Counted from the first letter of the stretch, positions 54,053-63,967 are shown. The stretch is 64,000 nt of DNA from Massilia sp. 9096 (GCF_000745265.1 NZ_JQNN01000001.1:4588001-4652000); one strand, 5' to 3'. Numbers and translations: made by a program. The notes: generated from the sequence alone by a model not told the origin.

Positions 54053-54676
54053 TCACGTGACCTCGCTGGTCTCGGTCAAGATCACATCCAGCGGCACGTC
54101 GTACTGGCCATGCGGAAACACGGCGAGCTGGCTGCCGTAGGCGATGCCGAGCGTGTGCGGCCGCGGCTGGCGCTCGAGCGTGCGGTCGTAATAGCCGCCG
54201 CCGTAGCCGAGGCGATAACCATCGGCATTGAATCCGAGGCAAGGAATCAACAGGGCCGGCGGGGACTCGATGAAACGCAGCTGGGCCGGCACCTGCACGC
54301 CGGCCTCGTCGGGAATCATCGGCTCGCCTGGTGTCCATTCGGCAAAGGCAAGCGGAGCATCCTTTTCCATGACCACCGGCAAGGCCAAGCGCGCCCCCGA
54401 GCGCAACAATTCGCTGTAGGCGGCGCGCAAGTCGGGCTCGCCGGCCAGCGGCCAGTACACGCCGATGGTGTCGACCTGGCGCAAGCGCCACCAGGCCACG
54501 ACCTGGGCGCCGATATGCGCATCCCATTGGACCTTGATTGCTGGATCAATTGCCCCACGTGTTGTTCGGAGCGCTTTTCGTAACGCTGCCTTGGCTGTCT
54601 GTGTGTCTTGCGACACGCTTGGGTCAGCGTCTGGCAAGCGCGAGAGGCTGCGTGTTATTCTTGATTCGCCGGTCAT
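54053..54676 (-). CDS. 5-formyltetrahydrofolate cyclo-ligase
   Basis: A 207-residue enzyme of the YgfA/MTHFS family: AALRKALRTTRGA near the start, GVYWPLAGEPDLR in the middle and GYRLGYGGGYYDRTLE (ATP/substrate loop) toward the end. It converts 5-formyl-THF to methenyl-THF. The ATG at 54676 is the only suitable start for the family length; no ribosome-binding site is seen. Its start codon overlaps the region where the divergent slt gene begins. Confidence 0.88.
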   Translation of the reverse strand: MTGESRITRSLSRLPDADPSVSQDTQTAKAALRKALRTTRGAIDPAIKVQWDAHIGAQVVAWWRLRQVDTIGVYWPLAGEPDLRAAYSELLRSGARLALPVVMEKDAPLAFAEWTPGEPMIPDEAGVQVPAQLRFIESPPALLIPCLGFNADGYRLGYGGGYYDRTLERQPRPHTLGIAYGSQLAVFPHGQYDVPLDVILTETSEVT

Positions 54677-54683
54677 GGATAAA

Positions 54684-56822
54684 ATGAAGCGTAGATTAAA
54701 TATGTTGTCGTCAAAATTGTTAGCCGGCGTTCCGTTTGCCCTTGCCGGCGCCTTCCTCGTATCGACTGCATCGGCGCGCCAGGCCCAGCCGGCCCAGCCG
54801 CAGCAAGCGGCGCCGACCACGCAGCCGATCCCGGCGGCGGTCGCACCGGGCCAGCCGATGGTGCCGGTGGGCGGCTACGCGCCGGTGCCCGCACCCGGAC
54901 AAGCGCCGCCGTCCGCGTCTTCCGGCTTGCAGCCCCTGCCGTCCGCAGCCGCTTCTGCCGCCGTCGACGCCCAGCGCGAACAGGACAACCTGTTCCTGCA
55001 GCTGCGCGAGGCGTCGCGCCAGAACGATGCCGACCGCGCGGCCGGCCTGGCGGCGCGCCTGCCGAACTACGCGATCCCGTCGTATGTCGACTATTATCGG
55101 CTCAAACCGCGCTTGCGCGACGCATCCAACGAGGAAGTGCTGGATTTCCTGAAGCGCTACGAGGGCAGCGCCATCGCCGACCGCCTGCGCAACGACTGGC
55201 TGCTCGAACTCGGCCGCCGGCGCGACTGGGCCCAGTTCGACCGCGAGCTGCCGCGGTTCGTCAAGAACGACGACTACCAGCTCAAGTGCTACGCCTTGCT
55301 GTCGCGCGCAGTGAAAGGCCAGAACGTGGCCGACGAGGCGCGTGTGCTGCTCGACAATCCCCCGAATTACGGCGACGCCTGCGCCGCGCTGGTCGCCCAG
55401 CTGGCCCAGTCCGGGCAATTCACGACCAAGGACCTGCTGGCGCAATTGCGCCTGGCCGGCGAGATGCACGCCACCGGCCCGTCGCGCCGTACCGCGCTGC
55501 TGCTGGGCGCATCCGACACCCGCGCCGCCCAGGCCGTCGACGTGCCGGCGCTGGCGATGGCGCGCGGCGTCGGCAGCACGCCCGCCGAGCGCCAGATCTA
55601 CCTGGTCGCGCTCGGCCGCATGGCCAGGACCAGCATGAAGCTGGCGACGGTGGCGCTGAACAAGAATGCGTCTAAACTGTCGGCGGAGGAGCTTGCGACC
55701 GGCTGGGCCAACATCGCCTACGCCGCCTCGCTGACCCTGGCGCCGGACGCCTACGATGACTGGCAACGCGCGGCCGGCGCGCCGCTGAGCTGGCAACAGC
55801 TCGAGTGGAAAACCCGCATCGCACTGCGCCGCGGCGACTGGAAGATGGTGCGCTCGACCATCGAAGCGATGGAAAAGCCGCAGCGCGAGCAGACCGGCTG
55901 GACCTACTGGCTGGCGCGCGCGTATGTGGCGCTGGATCGCAAGGACGACGCCCAGACGCTGTTGCGCCGCATCGCCGACCAGAACAGTTTTTATGGCCAG
56001 CTCGCCATGGAAGAGCTCGGCCAGCAGATCGCGACCCCGCCAAGCGCGGCGCCGCCGACCCCGGCCGAGCTGGCCCAGGCAGCGAGCAATCCCGGTTTCA
56101 AGCGCGCGCTGAAGTTCTTCAGCCTGCGCCTGCGCTTCGAGGGCACGCGCGAATGGAACTGGGCGCTGAACAACATGACCGAGCGCCAATTGCTGGCTTC
56201 GGCGGAATACGCGCGCCAGAACCAGATCCTCGACCGCATGGTCAGCACCTCGGAGCGTACCCGCACCGAGTTCGACTACACCCAGCGCTTCCCGGCGCCG
56301 CATGACGACATCCTGCAGCCGACCGCGCAAAGCCTGGGCCTGGACCAGGCCTGGGTGTATGGCCTGATCCGCCAGGAATCGCGCTTCGTCACCGATGCGC
56401 AGTCGGGCGTCGGCGCCGCCGGCCTGATGCAGGTGATGCCGTCGACCGGCAAGTGGGTCGCCGAAAAAATCGGCCTCGCCGATTACGGACATGGCATGCT
56501 CAACGATATCCGCACCAACATCGTCCTGGGCACGAATTACCTGAACATGGTGCTGGCCAACGCCGACGGCTCGCAGGTGCTGGCAACCGCCGCCTACAAC
56601 GCCGGTCCGGCGCGCGCGCGCAGCTGGCGCGGCTTGCTGAACACGCCGATGGAAGGGGCGATCTTCGTCGAGACCATCCCGTTCGACGAAACCCGAACCT
56701 ACGTGCGCAACGTGATGTCGAACGCTACCAACTATGCAGCGTTGTTCGACCGCCGCCCGCAGTCGCTGAAGGCCCGGCTCGGGACGATTTCGCCGCGCTC
56801 GGGCGGCATCGGCCTGCCCTGA
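54684..56822 (+). CDS. Soluble lytic murein transglycosylase (Slt70-like)
   Basis: A 712-residue periplasmic enzyme: signal peptide (SSKLLAGVPFALAGAFLVSTASA), Pro/Gln/Ala-rich linker, a long superhelical U-domain of alpha repeats, and the C-terminal SLT domain with catalytic Glu565 in GLIRQESRF, GAAGLMQVMPST and AAYNAGPAR. It cuts the glycan chain to form 1,6-anhydro-muropeptides. The start is uncertain among the ATGs at 54675, 54684 and 54702; 54684 gives a good signal peptide. It is divergent from the cyclo-ligase gene with almost no gap. Confidence 0.9.
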   Translation: MKRRLNMLSSKLLAGVPFALAGAFLVSTASARQAQPAQPQQAAPTTQPIPAAVAPGQPMVPVGGYAPVPAPGQAPPSASSGLQPLPSAAASAAVDAQREQDNLFLQLREASRQNDADRAAGLAARLPNYAIPSYVDYYRLKPRLRDASNEEVLDFLKRYEGSAIADRLRNDWLLELGRRRDWAQFDRELPRFVKNDDYQLKCYALLSRAVKGQNVADEARVLLDNPPNYGDACAALVAQLAQSGQFTTKDLLAQLRLAGEMHATGPSRRTALLLGASDTRAAQAVDVPALAMARGVGSTPAERQIYLVALGRMARTSMKLATVALNKNASKLSAEELATGWANIAYAASLTLAPDAYDDWQRAAGAPLSWQQLEWKTRIALRRGDWKMVRSTIEAMEKPQREQTGWTYWLARAYVALDRKDDAQTLLRRIADQNSFYGQLAMEELGQQIATPPSAAPPTPAELAQAASNPGFKRALKFFSLRLRFEGTREWNWALNNMTERQLLASAEYARQNQILDRMVSTSERTRTEFDYTQRFPAPHDDILQPTAQSLGLDQAWVYGLIRQESRFVTDAQSGVGAAGLMQVMPSTGKWVAEKIGLADYGHGMLNDIRTNIVLGTNYLNMVLANADGSQVLATAAYNAGPARARSWRGLLNTPMEGAIFVETIPFDETRTYVRNVMSNATNYAALFDRRPQSLKARLGTISPRSGGIGLP

Positions 56823-56847
56823 CAGGCCTCACTCGAAAGGAAAAACC

Positions 56848-57810
56848 ATGCACCCACTGTCGGTGGTCATGTTCGGAGGAACCGGATTCATCGGCAGTCA
56901 CCTGGCGGCGCGGCTGGCCGAGCGCGACGTGCGGGTCGTGGTGCCGACGCGCCACGCCCAGCACGGCGATCACCTGAAGCGCTTGCCCGGCGTCGACGTG
57001 ATCGAGGCCGACGTGCGCGACGACGCCACGCTGCAGCGCCTCGTCGACGGCCACACGGCCGTGATCAACCTGGTCGGCATCCTGCACTCGGACCGCGGCA
57101 CGCCCTACGGCAAGGCGTTCCGGCGCGCCCACGTCGAGCTGCCGCAACGCATCGCCGACGCATGCGCGCGCGCGGGGGCGCCGCGCTACCTGCACATGAG
57201 CGCGCTGGGCGCCGACGTGCGCGGACCGTCGATGTACCAGCGCTCCAAGGCCGATGGCGAGCAGGCCGCGCGCAGCCGCGCGGAGGTGGCGGCGACGATC
57301 TTCCGGCCCTCGGTCGTGTTCGGCCCGGGCGACAATTTCCTGAACATGTTCGCGCGCCTGCAGCGCCACCTGCCGCTCGTGCCGCTGGCCGGCGCCAACG
57401 CGCGCTTCCAGCCGGTGTACGTCGGCGACGTGGCCGAGGCCTTCGTGCGCGCCCTGTTCGAGCCGCACAGCGCCGGCAACATCTACGAACTGGGCGGGCC
57501 GCACATCTATACGCTGGGCGAGCTGGTGCGCCTGGCCGGACGCTATGCCGGCCACGAGCGCAAGGTCGTCGCGCTGCCGGACGCGGTCGCGCACCTGCAG
57601 GCGGTATTCTTCGAGATGCTGCCGGGCGAGCCGCTCATCACGCGCGACAACCTCGACTCCATGAAAGTCGATAATGTTGTTACGCCGTCCACAAAAGTCT
57701 TGACAGCGGAGGCGCTCGGAATCAAGCTCACTGCGCTCGAAGCCGTCGCCCCCGCATACCTCGCGCCGGACGGGCAGCTCGACGTCCTGCGCGCACGCGC
57801 GGGGCGCTAA
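56848..57810 (+). CDS. NDUFA9-like NAD(P)-binding protein
   Basis: A 320-residue short-chain-dehydrogenase-like protein: VVMFGGTGFIGSHLAARL at the start, LVGILHSDRGTPYGKAF, YQRSKADGEQAARS and FRPSVVFGPGDNF. It belongs to the atypical-SDR group similar to complex I subunit NDUFA9; bacterial members have unclear substrates and a quinone- or lipid-related role is only suggested. It follows slt by 25 bases and precedes a GST gene. Confidence 0.82.
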   Translation: MHPLSVVMFGGTGFIGSHLAARLAERDVRVVVPTRHAQHGDHLKRLPGVDVIEADVRDDATLQRLVDGHTAVINLVGILHSDRGTPYGKAFRRAHVELPQRIADACARAGAPRYLHMSALGADVRGPSMYQRSKADGEQAARSRAEVAATIFRPSVVFGPGDNFLNMFARLQRHLPLVPLAGANARFQPVYVGDVAEAFVRALFEPHSAGNIYELGGPHIYTLGELVRLAGRYAGHERKVVALPDAVAHLQAVFFEMLPGEPLITRDNLDSMKVDNVVTPSTKVLTAEALGIKLTALEAVAPAYLAPDGQLDVLRARAGR

Positions 57811-57830
57811 CCGACTTTTTCGCTTCGCCC

Positions 57831-58547
57831 ATGCAGACCATCGAACTCGATCCAACGCTCACGCAGACTCTCGACCAGGCGCGCCAGGCCGGCCTCACCC
57901 TCGTCATCGGCAACAAGAATTATTCATCGTGGTCGATGCGGCCCTGGGTCGCCGCGGTCGCCGCCGGCATCCCGTTCACCGAGGTGCGCATCCTGCTCGA
58001 TCAACCGGAAACCGCCAACGAGATCGCGCGCTATTCGGCCGCCGGCCGCGTGCCGGTGCTGCTGGCCGGCGAGATGACGATCTGGGACAGTCTCGCGATC
58101 TGCGAATACCTGGCCGAGCAATTTCCTGACAAGCACATGTGGCCGCAGGACGTGGCGGCGCGCGCGATGGCGCGTGCGGTGGCCGCCGAGATGCATTCGG
58201 GTTTCGCCGATCTGCGCAACGCGATGTCGATGAACATCAAGGCGCGCTTGCCGGGCCGTGGCCGCACGCCGGGCGCCCAGGCCGACATCGGCCGCGTCTG
58301 CGAGATCTGGGAAGAGTGTCTGTCGCGCTTCGGCCACCACAACTTCCTGTTCGGCGACTTTTCGATCGCCGACGCGTTTTATGCGCCCGTGGTCATGCGT
58401 TTCAAGACCTACGGCGTGGCGCTGGCGCCGGCCCTGCAAGCCTACTGCGACCGCATGCAGGCGCACCCGGCCGTGGCGCGGTGGGTCGAGGAAGCGATGA
58501 AGGAGACCGAAATCGCCGCCGGCCACGAAGACGACCTGCCGGACTGA
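57831..58547 (+). CDS. Glutathione S-transferase family protein
   Basis: A 238-residue GST: N-terminal thioredoxin-like domain with LVIGNKNYSSWSMRPWVAAV and RVPVLLAGEMTIWDSLAICEYL, and a C-terminal helical domain with FGDFSIADAFYAPVVMRF. The SSWS motif likely supplies the catalytic Ser. The substrate is unknown. It is in a run with the NDUFA9-like gene and cca. Confidence 0.88.
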   Translation: MQTIELDPTLTQTLDQARQAGLTLVIGNKNYSSWSMRPWVAAVAAGIPFTEVRILLDQPETANEIARYSAAGRVPVLLAGEMTIWDSLAICEYLAEQFPDKHMWPQDVAARAMARAVAAEMHSGFADLRNAMSMNIKARLPGRGRTPGAQADIGRVCEIWEECLSRFGHHNFLFGDFSIADAFYAPVVMRFKTYGVALAPALQAYCDRMQAHPAVARWVEEAMKETEIAAGHEDDLPD

Positions 58548-58560
58548 ATTGAATCAAACG

Positions 58561-59799
58561 ATGCAAGCTTTCGTAGTCGGCGGCGCAGTCCGCGATGAAC
58601 TTCTCGGATTGCCGGTGCAGGACCGCGACTGGGTCGTGGTCGGCGCCACGCCGGAGCAGATGGTCGAACAGGGATTCAGGCCGGTCGGCAAGGATTTTCC
58701 GGTCTTCCTGCACCCCGAGACGCAAGAGGAATACGCGCTGGCGCGTACCGAACGAAAAACCGCGCCGGGCTACCACGGCTTCGTGTTCCACACCTCGCCC
58801 GACGTCAAGCTCGAAGACGATCTGATTCGGCGCGATCTCACCATCAACGCCATGGCGCGCGCCGAGGATGGCGGCATCGTCGATCCGTATGGCGGCCGCC
58901 AGGATCTGGAAAAGCGCATCTTCCGCCACGTGTCCGAGGCTTTCGTCGAAGACCCGGTGCGCATCCTGCGCCTGGCGCGCTTCGCCGCCCGCTTTCCCGA
59001 GTTTCGCGTGGCCGACAGCACGCTGGCCTTGATGCGCCGGATGGTGGATGACGGCGAAGTCGACGCGCTGGTGCCGGAGCGGGTCTGGCAGGAACTCTCG
59101 CGCGGACTGATGGAACAAACCCCATCGCGCATGTTCGCCGTGCTGCGCGATTGCGGCGCGCTGGCGCGCATCCTGCCGGAACTCGACGCCTTGTGGGGCG
59201 TGCCGCAGCCGCCGCTGCACCATCCGGAAGTCGACACCGGCGTGCACATGATGCTTGTGATCGACTACGCCGCCGAGCGTGGTTTCGAACTGCCGGTGCG
59301 CTTCGCCGCGCTGATGCACGACCTCGGCAAGGGCGCCACGCCCGAAGAACACTGGCCCAAGCACCATGGCCACGAAGGCATGGGACCGAAGCTGATCACG
59401 GCGTTGGCCAAGCGCCTGCGCGTGCCCACGGATTGCCGCGATCTCGCCGTGATGACCGCGCGCGAGCACGGCAACGTCAGCCGTGCGCTCGAACTGCGCC
59501 CGAACACCATCGTTACGCTGTTCGAACGCTGCGATGCGTTTCGAAAACCCGAGCGCTTCGCGCAGATGCTGCTGGCATCCGAGTGCGACGCGCGCGGGCG
59601 CGGGCACGCATCCCACGAGATGCGCTACCGCGACTATCCGCAGGCGCCGTACCTGCTGCGCGCGCTGGACGCGGCGCGCGGCGTGAATGCCGGCGAGATC
59701 GCCGGACGCCTGGTCGACGCCCGCGACAAGATCCCGGACGCGATCCATGCGGCGCGGGTGGCGGCGGTCAAGGCGGCCCTCGGTGATGTACGTGACTAA
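58561..59799 (+). CDS. cca: Multifunctional CCA-adding tRNA nucleotidyltransferase
   Basis: A 412-residue enzyme: GGAVRDELLG and DRDWVVVGATP (metal-binding Asp pair), RRDLTINAMA, EDPVRILRLARFAAR and an HD domain with LMHDLGKG and HHGHEGMG. It adds or repairs the CCA end of tRNAs in the class II manner. The ATG at 58561 aligns with the usual start; a TTG four codons earlier is unlikely. The HD domain indicates the gammaproteobacterial-type multifunctional form. Confidence 0.94.
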   Translation: MQAFVVGGAVRDELLGLPVQDRDWVVVGATPEQMVEQGFRPVGKDFPVFLHPETQEEYALARTERKTAPGYHGFVFHTSPDVKLEDDLIRRDLTINAMARAEDGGIVDPYGGRQDLEKRIFRHVSEAFVEDPVRILRLARFAARFPEFRVADSTLALMRRMVDDGEVDALVPERVWQELSRGLMEQTPSRMFAVLRDCGALARILPELDALWGVPQPPLHHPEVDTGVHMMLVIDYAAERGFELPVRFAALMHDLGKGATPEEHWPKHHGHEGMGPKLITALAKRLRVPTDCRDLAVMTAREHGNVSRALELRPNTIVTLFERCDAFRKPERFAQMLLASECDARGRGHASHEMRYRDYPQAPYLLRALDAARGVNAGEIAGRLVDARDKIPDAIHAARVAAVKAALGDVRD

Positions 59800-59870
59800 G
59801 GTGCGCGACTGAAGAGGACACCGATCCCGTACAATACCGGGATTGGTGCAGCGCACAAATCAAGGCAATC

Positions 59871-60554
59871 ATGGGAGAAAAACCACCGGAGAACCCGCTG
59901 CGGCGCTGGTTCGGCCAGGTATTCGGCAAGCGCGGCAAGCATGGCCAGGGCGTCGTGCTGGTCAAGGCGCTTGGCGAGCGCGACCGCAAGCGCATGCTGC
60001 GGCATTTCCTCGCGCTCGACCGCGACGACCGCCTGCTGCGCTTCGGCAGCATCCTCGGCGACGAACAGGTCACGGCCTACGTCGGCAAGATCGACTTCGC
60101 GCGAGACATCGTGTTCGGCGTGATCGACCGCAAGTTCCAGCTGGCCGGTGTCGGCCACCTCGCGTTCACCTCGAAAGAGGCGCACCCGGACAGTGTTTAT
60201 TACACGGACAAGGAAAAGGTGGCGGAGTTCGGCGTGTCGGTCGCAAGATCAGCGCGCGGGCAGGGCGTCGGCACGCGCCTGTTCGAGCGCGCCGCCATCC
60301 ATTGCCGCAACTCGGAGGTCGACACTTTATATATGCAATGCCTGTCCTCGAACCGCACGATGATGCACATCGCGAAAAAGGCCGGCATGGAGATCCAGCG
60401 GGACTACGGCGAAGCCGACGCCCACCTGCACCTGCCGCCGCCGAGCCCCGCCAGCGTGCTGACCGAGGCGCTCGACGAGCAGTTCGCCAAGATCGACTAC
60501 ACCGTCAAGGCCAACCTGCGCGGCGCCAGGCGCTGGCTGATGCCCAAGCGTTAA
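59871..60554 (+). CDS. GNAT family N-acetyltransferase
   Basis: A 227-residue protein with a GNAT core: RDDRLLRFGSI, GVGHLAFTSKEAHPDSVYY, the acetyl-CoA loop VSVARSARGQGVGTRLFERAA and MQCLSSNRTMMHIAKKAGM. The substrate is unknown. It stands after cca with a 71-base gap, and overlaps the end of the convergent PfkB gene by 4 bases. Confidence 0.88.
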   Translation: MGEKPPENPLRRWFGQVFGKRGKHGQGVVLVKALGERDRKRMLRHFLALDRDDRLLRFGSILGDEQVTAYVGKIDFARDIVFGVIDRKFQLAGVGHLAFTSKEAHPDSVYYTDKEKVAEFGVSVARSARGQGVGTRLFERAAIHCRNSEVDTLYMQCLSSNRTMMHIAKKAGMEIQRDYGEADAHLHLPPPSPASVLTEALDEQFAKIDYTVKANLRGARRWLMPKR

Positions 60555-61462
60555 ATTCCAGCCGCGATCGCTTCGATGGTGTCGAGCGCGGGCGGGGTGG
60601 CGCCGGCCGCCAGGCAGGCCGCGGCACCGCCGGCCACCGCGAAGCGCAGATGCTGAAAACCGTCGTGCTCCGGCCGATGCATGAAACTCCAGGCCAGCGC
60701 CGCGATGCTGGCGTCGCCCGCGCCGACCGTGTCGACCACCGCGACGCGCGGCGCCGCCAGCGACCATTCGCCGTGCGGCGTATGCAGCGAGGCCCCGGCC
60801 GCGCCTTTCGTATACAAATAGCTGGCGCCCGGATTCCAGCCGCGCAGCGTGTCGAACGCGGCGTCGGCATCCTCCGTGCGCAGCAGGCCCAGCAAATCCT
60901 CGTCGGACACCTTGATCACGTCGGCCAGCGCCGTCATGCGGCGCAGCGTGGCGTCGTAACGCTCGTCCATGTTGGCGCGGAAGTTCGGGTCGTAGCTGAT
61001 GCGCACCCCCTCCGCCTTCAATTGCCCGGCCAGCTCGACCAGCTTGCCGGCCAGCGGCCCGCGCGCCAGGCTGATGCCGCCGAAATGGACCCAGCGGCAG
61101 GCATGGCTCCAGCCGTCCGGCAGGGCGGCGGGATCGAAGTGCAGGTCGGCGCTGTCGTCGCCGACGAAAAAATAGCTGGGCGGATCGAGTCGGTGCACGA
61201 TCGCCAGCAGCGGCGATTTGTCGACCTGCTGCAGGAAGCGCGGATCCAGGCCGGCATCCAGGCTGGCCTGGCGCAGCTGTGCGCCGAACACGTCGCGGCT
61301 GACCGCACCGGCAAACGCGCTCGGCACGTTCAAACGAGCCATGGCGCGCGCCACGTTCCAGGTCGAGCCGCCGACTTTACTGATCCAGCGGGTGGCGCCA
61401 GTATCGTCGACGATCATGTCGGTGAGCGCCTCGCCGGCGGCGACGAAGACCGGCAGCGTCAT
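60551..61462 (-). CDS. PfkB-family sugar kinase, probable fructokinase
   Basis: A 303-residue kinase of the ribokinase fold: VAAGEALTDMIVDD, WISKVGGSTWNVARAMARL and the C-terminal DTVGAGDASIAALAW (anion hole and catalytic Asp). The link with an AGE isomerase and LacI regulator in one operon suggests phosphorylation of fructose to fructose 6-phosphate. Sugar specificity cannot be read from sequence alone. It overlaps the AGE gene by 4 bases. Confidence 0.85.
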   Translation of the reverse strand: MTLPVFVAAGEALTDMIVDDTGATRWISKVGGSTWNVARAMARLNVPSAFAGAVSRDVFGAQLRQASLDAGLDPRFLQQVDKSPLLAIVHRLDPPSYFFVGDDSADLHFDPAALPDGWSHACRWVHFGGISLARGPLAGKLVELAGQLKAEGVRISYDPNFRANMDERYDATLRRMTALADVIKVSDEDLLGLLRTEDADAAFDTLRGWNPGASYLYTKGAAGASLHTPHGEWSLAAPRVAVVDTVGAGDASIAALAWSFMHRPEHDGFQHLRFAVAGGAAACLAAGATPPALDTIEAIAAGI

Positions 61463-62679
61463 GCTTTCACCACCGCGTCCACGACATCGAGCACCTCGTA
61501 GCAGGCACCCATCGTGTGGTAGTCGGTCTTGCCGGCCGGGCTCTTTTCATCGGTGAGCTTTTCGTTGGCCGGGCCGAGGATGCGGTACCAGGCGCCATGC
61601 CGGTGGTCGACGAAGTGTTCCCAGCTGTAAGCCCAGATGCGGTCGTACCAGTCCCAGTACGCCGATTCACCGCTGCGTGCGGCCAGCAGGGCGGCGGCGG
61701 CAAAACTTTCGGCCTGCACCCAGAAGTATTTGTCGGCGTCGCACACGGCGCCGTCCGGGCCGAAGCCGTAGACGATGCCGCCATGCTCGCCGTCCCACGC
61801 GCGCGCGAGGGCGGCGTCGAACAGTTCTTTGGCGCGCGGCAGCAGCCAGCCGGCGTCGCCTTGCATCTGGTCCTGGTGGCGTTCCAGGATCAGCAGCAGC
61901 TTGGCCCACTCGGTCAGGTGGCCCGGCTGGTAGCCCCAGGGGCGGAAGATGTTGGTCTTGTCGTCGCGGTTGTAGTCCGGATCGACCGACCAATCGGCGC
62001 GGTAGTGCTCCCAGATCAGGTTGCCGTACAGGGCCGCCTGGCGCACGGTGACGTTGTGCGCCAGCGTTTCGGCGCGGTGCAGATAGCGTACGTCGCCGGT
62101 GGCGTCGAACGCGGCCAGCATCGCTTCGCAGGAATGCATGTTGGCGTTCTGGCCGCGGTAGGGCGACAGCTGCGACCAATCCGCGCTGGCTTCGTCGGCG
62201 TACAGGCCGTACTGCGCCTGCCAGAAGCGCTGCTCCATCAGCTCGAAGGTTTCAATCAGCCAGGGGCGGGCTTCCTCGACGCCGGCCATCAGCGCATGCG
62301 AACAGGCCAGCAGCACGAAGGCCAGGCCGTAGCAGTGGTTGGTGCCGTCCGTGATTTGCTTGTTGCCCTTGTCCCAGTCGAGGGTCCAGGCATAGCCGCC
62401 GGTGGCCGGGTCGCGGTGCGCCTCGCGCAGGAAGCGCAGCCCGTGCAGCACGCGTTCGCGGTCGGCGGCGTCGCCGAACTGGCGGTACGCCATCGCGAAG
62501 TTGAACACGAAGCGGGTGCTGCTCACCAGGTGGCGCGTGCGCGCGTCGTAGACCGTGCCGTCGTCCTTGTAGAAATGGTAAAAGCCGCCGCTCGCATCGA
62601 GGCAGCGCGGATCGTAGAAACTGCGGGTGTGGCGGATATGCTCCAGCAAAAAGGCGCGCGATCGGAAATCGGGTTGCAT
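61459..62679 (-). CDS. AGE-family sugar isomerase/epimerase (mannose isomerase-like)
   Basis: A 406-residue (alpha/alpha)6-barrel protein of the N-acylglucosamine 2-epimerase superfamily: FYDPRCLDASGGFYHFYKDDGTVYD at the start is broken in this note to FYDPRCLDASGG, with HLVSSTRFVFNFA, HSCEAMLAAFDATGD and QPGHLTEWAKLLLIL following. Its His residues match the usual active-site positions by eye. Members act as mannose isomerase, YihS-like aldose-ketose isomerase or cellobiose epimerase. Joint position with a PfkB kinase favours mannose to fructose. Confidence 0.82.
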   Translation of the reverse strand: MQPDFRSRAFLLEHIRHTRSFYDPRCLDASGGFYHFYKDDGTVYDARTRHLVSSTRFVFNFAMAYRQFGDAADRERVLHGLRFLREAHRDPATGGYAWTLDWDKGNKQITDGTNHCYGLAFVLLACSHALMAGVEEARPWLIETFELMEQRFWQAQYGLYADEASADWSQLSPYRGQNANMHSCEAMLAAFDATGDVRYLHRAETLAHNVTVRQAALYGNLIWEHYRADWSVDPDYNRDDKTNIFRPWGYQPGHLTEWAKLLLILERHQDQMQGDAGWLLPRAKELFDAALARAWDGEHGGIVYGFGPDGAVCDADKYFWVQAESFAAAALLAARSGESAYWDWYDRIWAYSWEHFVDHRHGAWYRILGPANEKLTDEKSPAGKTDYHTMGACYEVLDVVDAVVKA

Positions 62680-62728
62680 CGTGGTCTCGTCGTTATTGGA
62701 ATTTTTTTAGTCCGGCGGCAGGCCGGTA

Positions 62729-63802
62729 TCAGCCCAGCAGCGCCGCCCCCGGGCGCCGCACCTGGGTGCGGAAATCGTCGCAGACGGTGCTGGCGCGCAC
62801 GATCAGCTCGACCGGCGCCACCTTTTCGATCGGCGGCTCCTGGCTGCCGCGCAGCAGCAGTTCGACGCCGAGCGCACCCAGCTCCTTCTTGTCGATGTGC
62901 AGCGTGGTGAGCGGACGATGGCCGAGCACGGCGCTCGAGATGTCGTCGAAACCGGCGATCGACACGTCGTGCGGCACCGTCATCCCGGCCGCCAGGCAGA
63001 CCCGCATCGCCACCAGGGCGGCGGCGTCGTTGTAGCAGAACACGGCGTCGGGCGGATGGGGCAGGGCCAGCAGCGACTGCATCGCTTCCTGCGCGCCGGT
63101 TTCCAGGTCGACGCCTTCCGGCATCATCATGTCCAGGCGCGGATCGGCCAGGATGCCGGCTTCGAACAGGGCCTGGCGGTAGCCGCGGTTGCGCTCGCGG
63201 ATGCTGTAGTGGCTGAGCGGCCCGGAGATCATCGCCACACGCGTGCGGCCGAGCCCGAGCAAATGTTTAGTGGCCAGGTAGCCGCCCATGTGGTTGTCCG
63301 GGTTGACCGAGCTGTAGCCGCGCAGCTTCATGTCGATCAGGACGATCGGCTTGCCGCTGGCGCGCAGCGCGGCGAGCAGCTCGGGCTCGAAGAAGCCGGC
63401 GCACACGATCGCATCCGGCGCATGCATGCGCAGCTGTTCGCTGACGCCGTCGGCCGGGTCGATCGCCATGAAAGACAGCACGATACCCTGGCGGCGGCAG
63501 GCTTCCTCGGCGCCGTGCAGTACCGGCGAATAAAACGGACTGCTCGAGGCGGTATTGTGATGGCGATGCAGCAGGAAGGCCAGGCGGCGGATACGCTTGC
63601 GGCGCAGCTTGCAGAAGTCGTAGCCCAGTTCGCGAGCGGCTTCCAGCACCATCTGGCGCGTGGTTTCGGTCAGGCCGGGCTCGTTCTTGAGCGCCCGCGA
63701 GATGGTGCCGGCCGATACGCCGGCATACTTGGCCAGGTCGCGGATCGTGACCTGCGATGAACCGTCGGCTGACGCCGCGGCACGCGAGGAGTCGGGGTTC
63801 AC
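62729..63802 (-). CDS. LacI-family transcriptional regulator
   Basis: A 357-residue regulator: HTH with VTIRDLAKYAGVSAGTISRAL and hinge region RARELGYD-like (AARELGYDFCKLRRKRIRR), then a periplasmic-binding-protein-like sugar domain. The start is GTG at 63802 with GGAG five bases upstream. It is followed on the same strand by the AGE and PfkB genes and likely controls them; a LacI-type palindrome sits upstream at 63968-63983. The effector is probably a sugar phosphate or sugar of that pathway. Confidence 0.9.
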   Translation of the reverse strand: MNPDSSRAAASADGSSQVTIRDLAKYAGVSAGTISRALKNEPGLTETTRQMVLEAARELGYDFCKLRRKRIRRLAFLLHRHHNTASSSPFYSPVLHGAEEACRRQGIVLSFMAIDPADGVSEQLRMHAPDAIVCAGFFEPELLAALRASGKPIVLIDMKLRGYSSVNPDNHMGGYLATKHLLGLGRTRVAMISGPLSHYSIRERNRGYRQALFEAGILADPRLDMMMPEGVDLETGAQEAMQSLLALPHPPDAVFCYNDAAALVAMRVCLAAGMTVPHDVSIAGFDDISSAVLGHRPLTTLHIDKKELGALGVELLLRGSQEPPIEKVAPVELIVRASTVCDDFRTQVRRPGAALLG

Positions 63803-63967
63803 ATTGTCTCCGGTGTCGTTGTCGCGGTCGCCCGGGGTGTCCGTGCTGCGCCGCTTGTTTTGATGAAGTCTTGCATATCGTTATTGCATGGTCAAAGGCG
63901 CGCGCCCGGCCATGCTGAGTTTAGCCTCTCTTTACTAAACAGGTTGTGACGTCTTTGCCACAGACGT

